DNA of 64,000 nucleotides from Alteribacter populi (GCF_002352765.1 NZ_KZ293963.1:4242559-4306558); one strand, 5' to 3'; shown: positions 49,373 to 58,100, counted from the first letter of the stretch. A program made the numbers and translations. The notes: generated by a model not told the origin, from the sequence alone.

Positions 49373-50035
49373 ATGTTTAAAAAACTTATTTACTCAGTAT
49401 TAGCTGTTGCTGTAGCAGTTCCGTTACTCGCGACAAATACAGATGCGAGCTCAACGCATACAGTCAAATCAGGAGATACGTTGTATAAAATTTCACAGCA
49501 ATATGGCGTAAGTCTTTCTGAAATCATTGACGCAAATAGCGACATCCAAGATCCAAATATGATTTATCCAGGGCAGCAAGTTACGATGCCTCAAGCATCA
49601 GAATCTGCTCAGCAAAATCAACAAACAAGCCAAGAAGAGTCAAGCGAGCTTTCTCAGTTTGAACAAGAGGTAGTCCAGTTAACGAATGCAGAGCGTGAAC
49701 AACACGGTCTTTCTCCTCTTGAAATTGATGAACAAGTAGCGGATGTGGCACGTGATAAATCTGCTGATATGAGAGATCAAGGCTATTTCTCTCACAACAG
49801 TCCAACTCACGGAAGCCCATTTGATATGCTTCGCAGTTATGGAGTAGATTACAATGCAGCCGGTGAAAACATTGCTGCAGGTCAACGTACACCAGAAGAA
49901 GTTGTTGACGCATGGATGAACTCACAAGGACACCGTGAAAACATCCTAAGCGATAACTACACGCACATCGGTATTGGACACGTAGAAGGTGGACAGTACG
50001 GACACTATTGGACACAAATGTTTATCTCAAAATAA
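49373..50035 (+). CDS. Secreted LysM plus CAP-domain protein (YkwD/SafA-like)
   Basis: 220 residues. Signal peptide (MFKKLIYSVLAVAVAVPLLA, cleavage near TDASS), one LysM at about 28-72 (THTVKSGDTLYKISQQYGVS, IYPGQQVTMP), a Gln/Ser-rich linker, then a CAP/SCP domain at about 97-218 with LTNAEREQHGLSPLEID, YFSHNSPTHGSPFDML, AAGENIAAGQ and GHRENILS. LysM tethers it to peptidoglycan. CAP domain role in Bacilli is unclear. RBS GGAGGTGTTGAGTAC sets the start at 49373. Confidence 0.93.
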   Translation: MFKKLIYSVLAVAVAVPLLATNTDASSTHTVKSGDTLYKISQQYGVSLSEIIDANSDIQDPNMIYPGQQVTMPQASESAQQNQQTSQEESSELSQFEQEVVQLTNAEREQHGLSPLEIDEQVADVARDKSADMRDQGYFSHNSPTHGSPFDMLRSYGVDYNAAGENIAAGQRTPEEVVDAWMNSQGHRENILSDNYTHIGIGHVEGGQYGHYWTQMFISK

Positions 50036-50041
50036 TTGTCA

Positions 50042-50054
50042 GGGGACTGTCCCC
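50042..50054. repeat. REP-like palindrome, family F (left copy)
   Basis: GGGGACTGTCCCC with flank GTAC, directly after the stop of the LysM-CAP gene. Its partner GGGGACAGTCCCC lies at 50171-50183, on the other side of the terminator. Confidence 0.75.
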
Positions 50055-50110
50055 GTACAAATTTGTGAACAAAAGTAGGGAACGAGATTATTAGATTGAT
50101 AAGTAAGAAT

Positions 50111-50152
50111 AACGCCTAAGCAGCCTGACTTTGTGTTGCTTAGGCGTTTTTT
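50111..50152. terminator. Terminator between the LysM-CAP and TerC genes
   Basis: AACGCCTAAGCA and TGCTTAGGCGTT form a perfect stem followed by TTTTTG; on the minus strand A-rich sequence follows, so it serves mainly the LysM-CAP gene. Confidence 0.85.
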
Positions 50153-50167
50153 GTATGTATTAAATTG

Positions 50168-50191
50168 TGCGGGGACAGTCCCCGCACAATT
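50168..50191. repeat. REP-like palindrome, family F (right copy)
   Basis: TGTGCGGGGACAGTCCCCGCACA is a perfect palindrome around the centre and touches the stop of the TerC gene. Confidence 0.8.
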
Positions 50192-51012
50192 TAGTCTTTT
50201 AACATATCGTCCTCGTTTTCGAGGGCTTGATCGGTTTCTGGGTTGCCGGGTGCTGGTGGTGTAGTTTTGGATAGAAACCAGCCACCTACTCCGATGAGGA
50301 CTAATACAGACCAAAAAATTAATTTCCACACTGTAGATTCGGGAAATTCTTCGGATATGATGGCGACATCGGGGTGGGCAAGGGTAAAGATGACGAGCTT
50401 TACGCCGACCCAGCCAACAATTAAAAAAGCGGCAGTTTCAAGGCCGGGACGCTTGTGAAGAATTTTTACAAAGTAGGTGGCGGCAAATCGCATAATAATG
50501 ACACCGATTAATCCCCCCATCAAGATCACAGCAAACTGTCCACCATCTAAGTCACCTACGTTTGGAAGACCAGTGGGAGGAAGAGTTAAAGCTAGGGCAA
50601 TGGCAGCAAGAATGGAGTCTACTGCAAAAGCAATGTCTGCAAGCTCGACTTTTAATACTGTTAACCAAAATCCTGAACGGTTTGTTTTTCTGTTAGCCTT
50701 CTCCAATTTATTTTTGTCTTTCTTCAGTACGTATTTCTTTACTAGATGATTTAGTGCAATAAATAAAAGATAGATGGCTCCTATAGCTTGAACTTGCCAA
50801 ACGTTTATGAGAAATGAAATCGCAAATAAGGAGCCGAATCTAAAAATAAAAGCTCCGGCTAATCCGTAAAACAGCGCACGTTTACGTTCTTTTTCAGGCA
50901 AATGCTTAACCATTATCGCTAAAACGAGTGCGTTATCTGCAGCCAAAATGCCTTCTAGGCCAATTAAAATAAGGAGAACCCAACCGTATTCCAAAATGAG
51001 CGCTGCACTCAA
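50191..51012 (-). CDS. TerC family integral membrane protein
   Basis: 273 residues, about eight membrane helices. Signatures: GLEGILAADNALVLAIMVKH and ELADIAFAVDSILAAIALAL with the conserved Asp residues in membrane helices. TerC proteins such as YceF, YkoY and YjbE of B. subtilis act in manganese export or loading of secreted proteins. The acidic tail (NPETDQALENEDDMLKD) is cytosolic. I looked for a yybP-ykoY Mn riboswitch upstream and did not find one. Confidence 0.92.
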   Translation of the reverse strand: MSAALILEYGWVLLILIGLEGILAADNALVLAIMVKHLPEKERKRALFYGLAGAFIFRFGSLFAISFLINVWQVQAIGAIYLLFIALNHLVKKYVLKKDKNKLEKANRKTNRSGFWLTVLKVELADIAFAVDSILAAIALALTLPPTGLPNVGDLDGGQFAVILMGGLIGVIIMRFAATYFVKILHKRPGLETAAFLIVGWVGVKLVIFTLAHPDVAIISEEFPESTVWKLIFWSVLVLIGVGGWFLSKTTPPAPGNPETDQALENEDDMLKD

Positions 51013-51111
51013 TTCAAATCCCTCCTCACTATTACTGTCTCCAATGTCTTTTTAATTAATAAAATTACGTAAAGGAACCAATGCTATTTCTTTTTGGCTA
51101 TTTTCGTAAAA

Positions 51112-51205
51112 TTTGTTGCTTTTTGAGCGTTTTTGCGTGACAGGGCAAGCATGCGATTGCCTAACGCTCAAAAAACCAATAGCAACAATCTTTTAGTAAA
51201 GAGAC
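51112..51205. repeat. Large palindromic repeat, family D
   Basis: TTGTTGCTTTTTGAGCGTT and AACGCTCAAAAAACCAATAGC then AACAA are inverted around an inner GGCAAGCATGCGATTGCC hairpin. One arm with its flank CTAAAAGATTGTTGCTATT matches 39345-39386. It lies in the 320-base gap between the divergent TerC and GNAT genes; nothing else is evident there. Confidence 0.75.
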
Positions 51206-51335
51206 TTCTTTTTTCAATTGACCAAATATATGTTGTTGGAATTTTTAGAAAATAATAGTCTGAACTTCTGGTTTTATGGTACGATGGAAAAAAGACTTAC
51301 GAGTATAATTGATTCTTTTCGTGAGGTGATTGGCT

Positions 51336-51812
51336 TTGTATGAGTGGAAGTGGATGACCAACGAAGATGCAATGAAAATTGCCGAATGGGAGTACAAGGG
51401 GCCCTATGACTTTTACAACTTTAAAAATGATGAAGAGGATTTGGATTACTTTTTAAACCCATTTAATTGGGAGCATATTTCAGCTGTTTACGACAGTAAC
51501 ATCTTGGTTGGTTTTGCTTCATTTACTGTAGTTAATGCACGGGAAGTGGAAGTTGGATTAGGATTAAGACCCGATTTAACTGGAAAAGGAAACGGTGAGG
51601 AATTTGTCAAATTTGCTGTGGAAAGAGCAAAGGCAAAGTATGAACCGATCACATTAACAGTAAACGTAGCATCTTTTAATGAACGTGCTATAACAGTGTA
51701 TGGCCGGATAGGTTTTAAAAAAGTAGAAGCGTTTATTCAGAAAACGAATGGTAGTTCTTATCCATTTGTGAAGATGGAGATGCCTGTAAAAGCTGGACAC
51801 AAACATTCATAA
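51336..51812 (+). CDS. GNAT family N-acetyltransferase
   Basis: 158 residues from TTG at 51336, seven bases after GAGGTGA; the TTG at 51330 touches the RBS. Motif A is VGLGLRPDLTGKGNGEEFVK (T-G-K-G-N-G form) and motif B VNVASFNERAITVYGRIGFK. This resembles the GNAT group often annotated as ribosomal-protein-like acetyltransferases. Confidence 0.85.
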   Translation: MYEWKWMTNEDAMKIAEWEYKGPYDFYNFKNDEEDLDYFLNPFNWEHISAVYDSNILVGFASFTVVNAREVEVGLGLRPDLTGKGNGEEFVKFAVERAKAKYEPITLTVNVASFNERAITVYGRIGFKKVEAFIQKTNGSSYPFVKMEMPVKAGHKHS

Positions 51813-51839
51813 CTTTAAAAAATAATAAGGAAAACCATT

Positions 51840-51866
51840 CACCTCCAGGCTTCTGGAGGTGTCTTT
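51840..51866 (+). terminator. Intrinsic terminator
   Basis: CACCTCCAG and CTGGAGGTG around a four-base loop, followed by TCTTTC, about 30 bases after the GNAT stop. Confidence 0.75.
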
Positions 51867-51927
51867 CACAAATATGAAAATGGTGCATTAGTTTACATCA
51901 AACACAGAAGCGAGGGAGGGATGTTAG

Positions 51928-52788
51928 ATGAAATTTATAATCGTAGACTCACCAGGTGAAATGTTAATGCAAGCGCAAACATACCTCGCCCAACATGAGG
52001 CTACAAACAATCTTCCTTTAGGATTACTTATTCGATTAGCAAAAGAAGAACAAACAGGCTGCTTAGCTTCGGGAGTATGTAAACCATTCTTAGCTATTGC
52101 TAAAAATGACACGGAAAGTGTTTCTTTTTTTATCATACAAACACCGCCGTATAACTACATTATCTCTGGTGAGGTTGAACAAATTCCAGAAGTAGTAAAC
52201 TGGCTGGTCCAGTGCCAGCGCACAATACCAGGAGTTACTGGTGAAAAAGAGCTAGTAAAAGCTTTTAGTTCTGAATGGAAAAAGAGAACTGAACAGCATG
52301 GTCAAGTGTTTATGAGGCAACGAATATATCGATTGGATCAAGTGATTACTATCCCTCGTCGAAAAGGAAGACTTCACCTTGCAAAAAAACAAGACATTCC
52401 CCTCGTGACGAATTGGATTTTGGGCTTTCACAAGGAGGCGTTAACCCCGACGACTAAAAAAGAAGCGCAGGATTTTGCGATAACATCTATTGAAAATAAG
52501 ACGATTTACTTATGGAAGAATGAGCACGGTAGGCCGGTTTCGATGGCTAAACGGGCTAGGGGGACAGAAAAAGGTGTGGCTGTAAGTGCCGTTTATACAC
52601 CAGATGAATATAAACGACGTGGGTATGCGACAACTTGTGTGGCGACATTAAGTGAAAGGTTATTGGATGAGGGGTTCCATTTTTGTTGCTTATACACAGA
52701 CATTGATAATCCTACATCCAATCGAATATACACAAGGATTGGTTATCGTCCAGTAGCAGACTCACTGGATTACCGATTTAAAATTTGA
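51928..52788 (+). CDS. Two-part GNAT-like acetyltransferase
   Basis: 286 residues: an N-terminal half of about 135 residues (GNAT-like fold remnant with LAIAKNDTESVSFFI) and a C-terminal GNAT domain with AVSAVYTPDEYKRRGYATTC (R-R-G-Y-A form) and TDIDNPTSNRIYTRIGYRPV. The NPTSNRIYxxIGY end is the FR47-like pattern. RBS GAGGGAGGGATGTTAG. Substrate unknown. Confidence 0.85.
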   Translation: MKFIIVDSPGEMLMQAQTYLAQHEATNNLPLGLLIRLAKEEQTGCLASGVCKPFLAIAKNDTESVSFFIIQTPPYNYIISGEVEQIPEVVNWLVQCQRTIPGVTGEKELVKAFSSEWKKRTEQHGQVFMRQRIYRLDQVITIPRRKGRLHLAKKQDIPLVTNWILGFHKEALTPTTKKEAQDFAITSIENKTIYLWKNEHGRPVSMAKRARGTEKGVAVSAVYTPDEYKRRGYATTCVATLSERLLDEGFHFCCLYTDIDNPTSNRIYTRIGYRPVADSLDYRFKI

Positions 52789-52868
52789 GGATCGTTAACT
52801 AAAGGATCATTTCTTTTTGAGTATCCTCTAAATGGAAAATTTTTAAAGAAACAACTAGGGGGGCGCTA

Positions 52869-53501
52869 ATGTTATCACTTTATTTTACTCGTCATGGAGA
52901 GACGGTGTGGAACCGAGAAGGACGCTTACAGGGATGGCAAGACTCTCCGCTTACAAAAAAGGGCGAAAAAGCGGCAGTAACGTTAGGAGAGTATTTACAA
53001 AACGTACCTTTCGATGCCATTTACACAAGTCCGAGTGGAAGAACATTGAGGACAGCTGAATTGATAAATAAAGAAAGGGGAACCCCTGTTATTCCTGATG
53101 ATCGTTTGCGAGAAATTCATTTAGGAATGTGGGAGGGAAAAACAAGGGTTGAAATTGAAGCTGAATATTCAAAAGCAAGGCTTGATACGTTTTGGTCAGA
53201 CCCGGAATCATATGAAACGGCAGGAGGAGAAACGTTCTGTCAAGTAGAAAGCCGATTGAATGATTTTATCAGTGATATATACAAGCAACACTCATATGGA
53301 AATGTACTGTTTGTTACACATACCGTGATTGTAAAGTTGCTTCTAAAGAGGTTCAAAAATCGAATGTTAAATGAACTTTGGGATCCTCCATACATTCATC
53401 CAACATGTTTGAATTTAGTGAAGATAAATAAAAATAAACAAACAGAGGTCGTCTTTGAAGGGGATATGACTCATCATGAGTCAAAAAATAATTTGGCTTA
53501 A
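52869..53501 (+). CDS. Histidine phosphatase family protein (PhoE/CobC-like)
   Basis: 210 residues. Catalytic motif FTRHGETVWNREGRLQGWQD (phosphohistidine site), IYTSPSGRTLRTAE, Glu in REIHLGMWEG and second His in VTHTVIVK. Belongs to the phosphoglycerate-mutase-like branch 1 acting on small phosphates. RBS AGGGGGGCGCTA. Confidence 0.92.
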   Translation: MLSLYFTRHGETVWNREGRLQGWQDSPLTKKGEKAAVTLGEYLQNVPFDAIYTSPSGRTLRTAELINKERGTPVIPDDRLREIHLGMWEGKTRVEIEAEYSKARLDTFWSDPESYETAGGETFCQVESRLNDFISDIYKQHSYGNVLFVTHTVIVKLLLKRFKNRMLNELWDPPYIHPTCLNLVKINKNKQTEVVFEGDMTHHESKNNLA

Positions 53502-53559
53502 CTAAAACTAAGATGAAGTAAAATTTATTGTCGCCTTAAGGCATGGGGGAGGACAAACT

Positions 53560-54270
53560 ATGAGAACTGTTGGTATCATTGGTGGTATGAGTTGGGAGTC
53601 AACGCAAATTTATTATCGGTTATTAAATGAAGAAACGCGAAAAAGGCTAGGTGGCTTGCACTCTGCTGAATGTATTTTACATAGTGTTGACTTTGCATCA
53701 ATTGAAGAAATGCAAAGAGAGGGAGATTGGGAAGGAGCAGCAGCAAAGCTCTTGAATATTGCAAAGAAGCTAGAAGCAAGTGGTGCTCATGGAATTGTCA
53801 TCTCTTCTAATACGATGCATAAAGTTGCCAAGACAATTGAAAATCAGATAGAAATCCCTCTTTTACATATTGGAGACGCTGTGGCTGAAGGAGTGAAGCA
53901 ACGAGAAATTGAACATGTAGCTTTACTTGGTACACGGTATACGATGGAAGAGCCGTTTATGGGCGATCGTCTGAAAAAGTACGGTCTTAACGTTCATGCT
54001 CCTGAGAAGAATGAGCGGGATTTAATTCACCATATAATCTTTGAAGAGCTTTGCGTTGGCAAAGTGAGAGACGTTTCCCGTAAGCGTATGTTAGCGGTCA
54101 TTGAAGGTCTGTATGATCAAGGTGTTCATGGAATTATCTTAGGGTGTACAGAACTTCACATGCTGGTGAAGCAAGAAGATTTGAACTTGCCTGTATTTGA
54201 TTCGACTCAACTCCATGTTGAAAGCATTGTCCAGTTTATGCTTGAAGACGTAGTGCAAAACGTCAGGTAA
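53560..54270 (+). CDS. Aspartate/glutamate racemase family protein (YgeA-like)
   Basis: 236 residues. TVGIIGGMSWESTQIYYRLL is the family start. The first catalytic position, normally Cys in CNTMH, is Ser83 (ISSNTMHKVA); the second is Cys196 in ILGCTELHML. E. coli YgeA similarly has a Thr at the first site and acts on L-amino acids in one direction. So a Ser/Cys pair suggests an L-specific or altered racemase. RBS GGGGGAGGACAAACT. Confidence 0.9.
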   Translation: MRTVGIIGGMSWESTQIYYRLLNEETRKRLGGLHSAECILHSVDFASIEEMQREGDWEGAAAKLLNIAKKLEASGAHGIVISSNTMHKVAKTIENQIEIPLLHIGDAVAEGVKQREIEHVALLGTRYTMEEPFMGDRLKKYGLNVHAPEKNERDLIHHIIFEELCVGKVRDVSRKRMLAVIEGLYDQGVHGIILGCTELHMLVKQEDLNLPVFDSTQLHVESIVQFMLEDVVQNVR

Positions 54271-54463
54271 CTGTACCTTTATGCGACTCGCTTTTCGAGA
54301 TTTCTGTCCTCATTTGCACATGCATTCGAAGGGGACTATATGTCTTGAAGACCATTTATAGGATGAAAGACTAACTCTTTTTATGCTGTTTAATCAGAAA
54401 AAAACAATTGAAGATCGTTTGAAAGCTATTGATGTTGAGGTTTTGAAAGAGAGTTGAAGTAAT

Positions 54464-55258
54464 GTGAACGATAGAACGTACGAAAAGCTAACTGATCAAA
54501 CGTTAGATCAGCTAGAAAGTGAAGTTAAAAAAGAGAACGAGTTACTCTTCTATAGTTATTTGACAAGCCGAAGACCCTTTAGTACTTTTTACGGGCAGTA
54601 TAAGGACAACAGTCTGCAACATGCAGTAGGTTACTTATCTGGAATGCCTTTTCATGCATTCTCATTTACATTTCAAGGGCCATTGGAAAGTGCCGAATTA
54701 GGGCCTTTAGTTGAGATAGTTAGAGAAAAGCACGGTCTTTCCGGTTCAGGAACATCGATGGTTCAAGTTCATGAATTGCCTGTAGTAATGAATGAACTAA
54801 CGATTGTTTCCCCGCCCAGAAAGCAATATTTGATGAAACTAGCATCAACGGAAAGGCTTGTATCTAAACCAACAGCCCAAAAATTAACCCAAGGTCATAA
54901 ATTCTATATAGAAACCTTTGCGAATGAACTCGACATGATCGCATTTTCACCTGAAAGACTCCACTTGTCACCAATATATGGGGTATTTAAAGGTGATGCT
55001 CTAGTAGCTATGGGAGGCTTTCATGTTTATGATGAACGCTTAATGGAAATTGGGAACATCGGGACGTTATCGGACTTTAGAGGTCAGGGGCTTGCCAGAG
55101 ACCTCACGAGCGCCATTATTTACGAGGCACAGAAGGTAACCTCTGATAATTATTTATATGTTTTTGCTGATAACACAGATGCGCTAAATCTCTATCATTC
55201 TCTTGGATTTGAAGTCATCGGTGAGCGGTTTTTTGTAGAATTTTCATTAGATAACTAA
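54464..55258 (+). CDS. GNAT family N-acetyltransferase (large)
   Basis: 264 residues from GTG. The N-terminal half (about 1-130) carries a GNAT-like pseudo-domain and the C-terminal half has GNIGTLSDFRGQGLARDLTS (R-G-Q-G-L-A form) and VFADNTDALNLYHSLGFEV. RBS is weak (AAAGAGAGTTGAAGTAAT). Substrate unknown. Confidence 0.82.
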   Translation: MNDRTYEKLTDQTLDQLESEVKKENELLFYSYLTSRRPFSTFYGQYKDNSLQHAVGYLSGMPFHAFSFTFQGPLESAELGPLVEIVREKHGLSGSGTSMVQVHELPVVMNELTIVSPPRKQYLMKLASTERLVSKPTAQKLTQGHKFYIETFANELDMIAFSPERLHLSPIYGVFKGDALVAMGGFHVYDERLMEIGNIGTLSDFRGQGLARDLTSAIIYEAQKVTSDNYLYVFADNTDALNLYHSLGFEVIGERFFVEFSLDN

Positions 55259-55279
55259 ATCACCATTGGAGTGAACATA

Positions 55280-55966
55280 ATGCAACAGAAGGTTAAAATT
55301 GAAACATCATTTGAAAAAAAAGTGACCTTTGAGTATCTTCTTCATTTACCTGAAGGCTATGAATCTAGCTCAGAAGATAAGTTCCCTTTTATTTTGTTTC
55401 TGCATGGTATGGGACAAAGAGGGGATGACCTCGAAGGAATTAAGGTTTATGGTATGCCAAAAATCGTGGAAGAACAAAATGTACCAGCGATTGTTGTTTC
55501 TCCGTTATGTCCTGAAACAACGACGTGGATTGAACAATTAGATGCTTTGCATTCTCTTATTTTACATATTGTTCGGGAATATAGAGTAGACCCAACGAGA
55601 ATTTACTTGACCGGGCTTAGCATGGGAGGCTTCGGTACGTGGCATTTAGCTGAAAAGTATCCTTATTTGTTTGCTGCTGCGGCTCCAATTTGTGGCGGAG
55701 CGCTTCATGAATTTGGTTTTTTAGATCGCATTCATAGGATAAAACATCTCCCTATTTGGACTTTTCACGGAGCCAAAGACGATGTGGTTCCGATTCAAAG
55801 AACGCAACTGCTTGTTGATCGTTTACAGAAAGATGGCGGTGACGTGAAATTTACCATTTATCCTGAAGCGACTCACGATTCATGGACAGAGACGTACAAC
55901 AATCCCAAATTTTTAGAATGGCTGCTTACTCAGACCAATCGAGCAGTAGATTTTTATAAAAAATAA
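55280..55966 (+). CDS. Alpha/beta hydrolase, prolyl-oligopeptidase/esterase-like
   Basis: 228 residues. LPFILFLHGMG-type oxyanion strand (PFILFLHGMGQRGDD), nucleophile elbow YLTGLSMGGFGTWHLA with Ser in GLSMGG, acid in FHGAKDDVVP and His in YPEATHDSW. Resembles the PHB-depolymerase-like/phospholipase-carboxylesterase class without a signal peptide, so intracellular. ATG at 55280 follows ATTGGAGTGAACATA. Confidence 0.9.
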   Translation: MQQKVKIETSFEKKVTFEYLLHLPEGYESSSEDKFPFILFLHGMGQRGDDLEGIKVYGMPKIVEEQNVPAIVVSPLCPETTTWIEQLDALHSLILHIVREYRVDPTRIYLTGLSMGGFGTWHLAEKYPYLFAAAAPICGGALHEFGFLDRIHRIKHLPIWTFHGAKDDVVPIQRTQLLVDRLQKDGGDVKFTIYPEATHDSWTETYNNPKFLEWLLTQTNRAVDFYKK

Positions 55967-56111
55967 TGATCTAGAAGGGTACTTGCATGGACCGTCACGT
56001 GTTTCTATTTGGTGCGAAGCTTATTTGCCGCGATATACAGCAGTGTACATTTGTTTAGAGAAGCTTTCTAAAAGCCTTCTAAGTACATAAGGGCTAGATA
56101 TTATGATGTTA

Positions 56112-56153
56112 AAAAAGCGTCCATTATTACTATATTGTGGACGTTTTTCTTTT
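56112..56153 (+). terminator. Intrinsic terminator
   Basis: AAAAAGCGTCCA and TGGACGTTTTT form the stem; followed by CTTTT. It lies 145 bases after the esterase gene. Confidence 0.82.
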
Positions 56154-56212
56154 ACAAATACGAGGATTGCTATGAACATGCAAGAGGAAAAGAGCACATA
56201 AGGGGGCAGCAT

Positions 56213-57109
56213 ATGGAAGTACAAGCGATTGATAAAAAAGATTTACCTGCGTTAGCAGAATTCATTGCGTCATTAAATATCGATGCAAAACATTATATTG
56301 GCTATAGCAGTATCGAGAGTCAAGGGATTCTTCATCAGTTTTATCATGAGTTTGATGAATGGCCGCCTGAACGCTCTTTTATAATAGGTTTAGAGGATGG
56401 AAAAATCATAGCTGCACTTGGATGTGATTGTGATCTTAAAGAAAGCAAGGGATATTTGTGGGGACCGTTTATTATAAATAATATAGATAATGAGTCAGCG
56501 GTAACATTAGCGAATAACCTTTGGAAAAGGTTATTAAATATTGTTCCTGCTAGTCTTTTATATTTTAATCTTTTTTATCATAATCAACATTGGCTGGCTA
56601 ACCGGTTTGCAGATGAGCATAATTTTGGAGTAAAAGAAACTCATCATATTTTTGAAGCTGGTAAAGAGAAGGCGGCAAGACAAAAACACTCAGCAGTGGG
56701 GACAGTTTCAGATGAATATGACAAGGTGGTTTCTGATTTACACGATCGAATATTTCCAGGAACCTATTATAGTGGAAAAGTCTTAGTAGAACGAGCACAT
56801 GATCCGCTGCACAATTTATGGATGATCAAAGATCAAGATATAGTAGCAGGCTACCTTTACGCTGAAGTAGATGGTGATGAATCAGAGGGTTCTATAGAAT
56901 TTTTAGCTGTAGATGAAGCTTATCAGGGAAGAGGTTTTGGAAGGAAATTATTAGAGCATGCTTTAGACGTATTATTTGATAGTTCGAAAATAAAGCGGAT
57001 TAGGCTAACGGTACAGGATAACAAAATGATTCCTTTAGGATTATACGAAAGAGCGGGATTTGAGCTGAAAAGTGTAATGGACTCTAGAAAAATGAAAATG
57101 AGGAGATAA
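56213..57109 (+). CDS. Two-part GNAT acetyltransferase
   Basis: 298 residues from the ATG at 56213 (RBS AAGGGGGCAGCAT); the frame extends 78 bases upstream through the terminator without an RBS. The C-terminal domain has EFLAVDEAYQGRGFGRKLLE (Q-G-R-G-F-G) and LTVQDNKMIPLGLYERAGFE. The N-terminal 130 residues form a second, degenerate GNAT-like domain. Followed 17 bases later by a zinc-ribbon gene. Confidence 0.88.
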   Translation: MEVQAIDKKDLPALAEFIASLNIDAKHYIGYSSIESQGILHQFYHEFDEWPPERSFIIGLEDGKIIAALGCDCDLKESKGYLWGPFIINNIDNESAVTLANNLWKRLLNIVPASLLYFNLFYHNQHWLANRFADEHNFGVKETHHIFEAGKEKAARQKHSAVGTVSDEYDKVVSDLHDRIFPGTYYSGKVLVERAHDPLHNLWMIKDQDIVAGYLYAEVDGDESEGSIEFLAVDEAYQGRGFGRKLLEHALDVLFDSSKIKRIRLTVQDNKMIPLGLYERAGFELKSVMDSRKMKMRR

Positions 57110-57126
57110 AGGTAGGTGAACAGGTA

Positions 57127-57333
57127 ATGGAAGAAAAGGGTTGTTTGAAGTGTGGAGTAAGAGATGCAGCGACGAAAGAGATTGCAACAACGGGGACCGG
57201 TTTATCAAAAATGTTTGATGTCCAGCATAATAAATTTCTAGTCGTCTATTGTAAAAATTGTGGTTATTCTGAGCTATATAATAAACAATCGTCGAGAGCA
57301 TCAAATGTCGTTGACTTTTTCTTCGGGGGATAA
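57127..57333 (+). CDS. Zinc-ribbon protein (68 aa)
   Basis: 68 residues with CLKCGVRDA and VYCKNCGYSELY, two C-x2-C knuckles about 36 residues apart that would bind one zinc. Similar short proteins are annotated as zinc-ribbon nucleic-acid-binding. Probably co-transcribed with the preceding GNAT. Confidence 0.85.
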   Translation: MEEKGCLKCGVRDAATKEIATTGTGLSKMFDVQHNKFLVVYCKNCGYSELYNKQSSRASNVVDFFFGG

Positions 57334-57436
57334 GTTCAATGTTTGAAGGTGTTAAAGTGCTTTTATATGCAGTGCGTAGTTAATGAGATATAAAATAGCA
57401 GCGTGGACACAACTAAATAAATAGATAGGAGAGGCA

Positions 57437-57982
57437 ATGATGTTTTCATACGAGATTAACGACCAGATAAAATTAGAGATATTACAAGAAAAGCACGGGG
57501 AAGAAGTGTTTTATTTAACTGACCAGGCTAGGGAATATTTAGGGGAATGGCTTCCTTGGGTGCCACATGTAAAGACAGTAGAAGATACGAAAACCTTTAT
57601 TCGTTCTACGCTGAAAAGTTTCGGGGAACAAAAAAGCCTTTCGTGCGTCGTTTTATACAAAGGAAAGGTAGCTGGAATCGTTTCCTATCACGAAATTGAT
57701 CATAGTAACCAAAAAACGAGCATTGGCTACTGGCTTGGTGAAGGTTTTCAAGGAAATGGCCTGATGACGGCGGGAGTTAGAGCTTTAGTCAATCACGCTT
57801 TTAATGATTTAGGCTTGAACCGGGTAGAAATTCATGCAGGTCTGACAAATCAAAAAAGCCGCCACATTCCTGAACGGCTAGGATTTGTGAAGGAGGGAGT
57901 GCTGCGACAAGCTGAGAAAATTGGCAAGCGCTATATTGATCATGTCGTATATGCTGTATTGAAAGACGAGTGGTCAAACTAG
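57437..57982 (+). CDS. GNAT acetyltransferase (RimL/YdaF-like)
   Basis: 181 residues. IGYWLGEGFQGNGLMTAGVR (Q-G-N-G form) and IHAGLTNQKSRHIPERLGFV are typical of the RimJ/RimL group acting on ribosomal or other N-termini; YdaF of B. subtilis is similar. Starts at ATG 57437 or 57440 after AGGAGAGGCA. Confidence 0.9.
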   Translation: MMFSYEINDQIKLEILQEKHGEEVFYLTDQAREYLGEWLPWVPHVKTVEDTKTFIRSTLKSFGEQKSLSCVVLYKGKVAGIVSYHEIDHSNQKTSIGYWLGEGFQGNGLMTAGVRALVNHAFNDLGLNRVEIHAGLTNQKSRHIPERLGFVKEGVLRQAEKIGKRYIDHVVYAVLKDEWSN

Positions 57983-58011
57983 AATCAAAGGTGTTTTAGT
58001 ACTGAAAATTA

Positions 58012-58100
58012 GCGAGAGCAAGCAGCTATAGGCCGAGAGAAAAACCATTTAAGGAAGGCGGCGCTGTTTTTTTATGAAGGACCGCTATGTGGTTTTTCTT
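58012..58100 (+). repeat. Degenerate family A repeat
   Basis: GCAAGCAGCTATAGGCCGAG, then GGCGGCGCTGTTTTTTTATG and GACCGCTATGTGGTTTTTCTTA, which match the end of the long copy (GACCGCTATGCGGTTTCTCTTA at 30606-30627). Confidence 0.5.

Noticed and set aside
51013..51335. Possible yybP-ykoY manganese riboswitch upstream of terC
   Set aside because: Conserved loop blocks of that aptamer are absent; the structure seen is a repeat palindrome.
54383..54457. 24-codon ORF between the racemase and GNAT genes
   Set aside because: No RBS or recognisable domain; likely debris.
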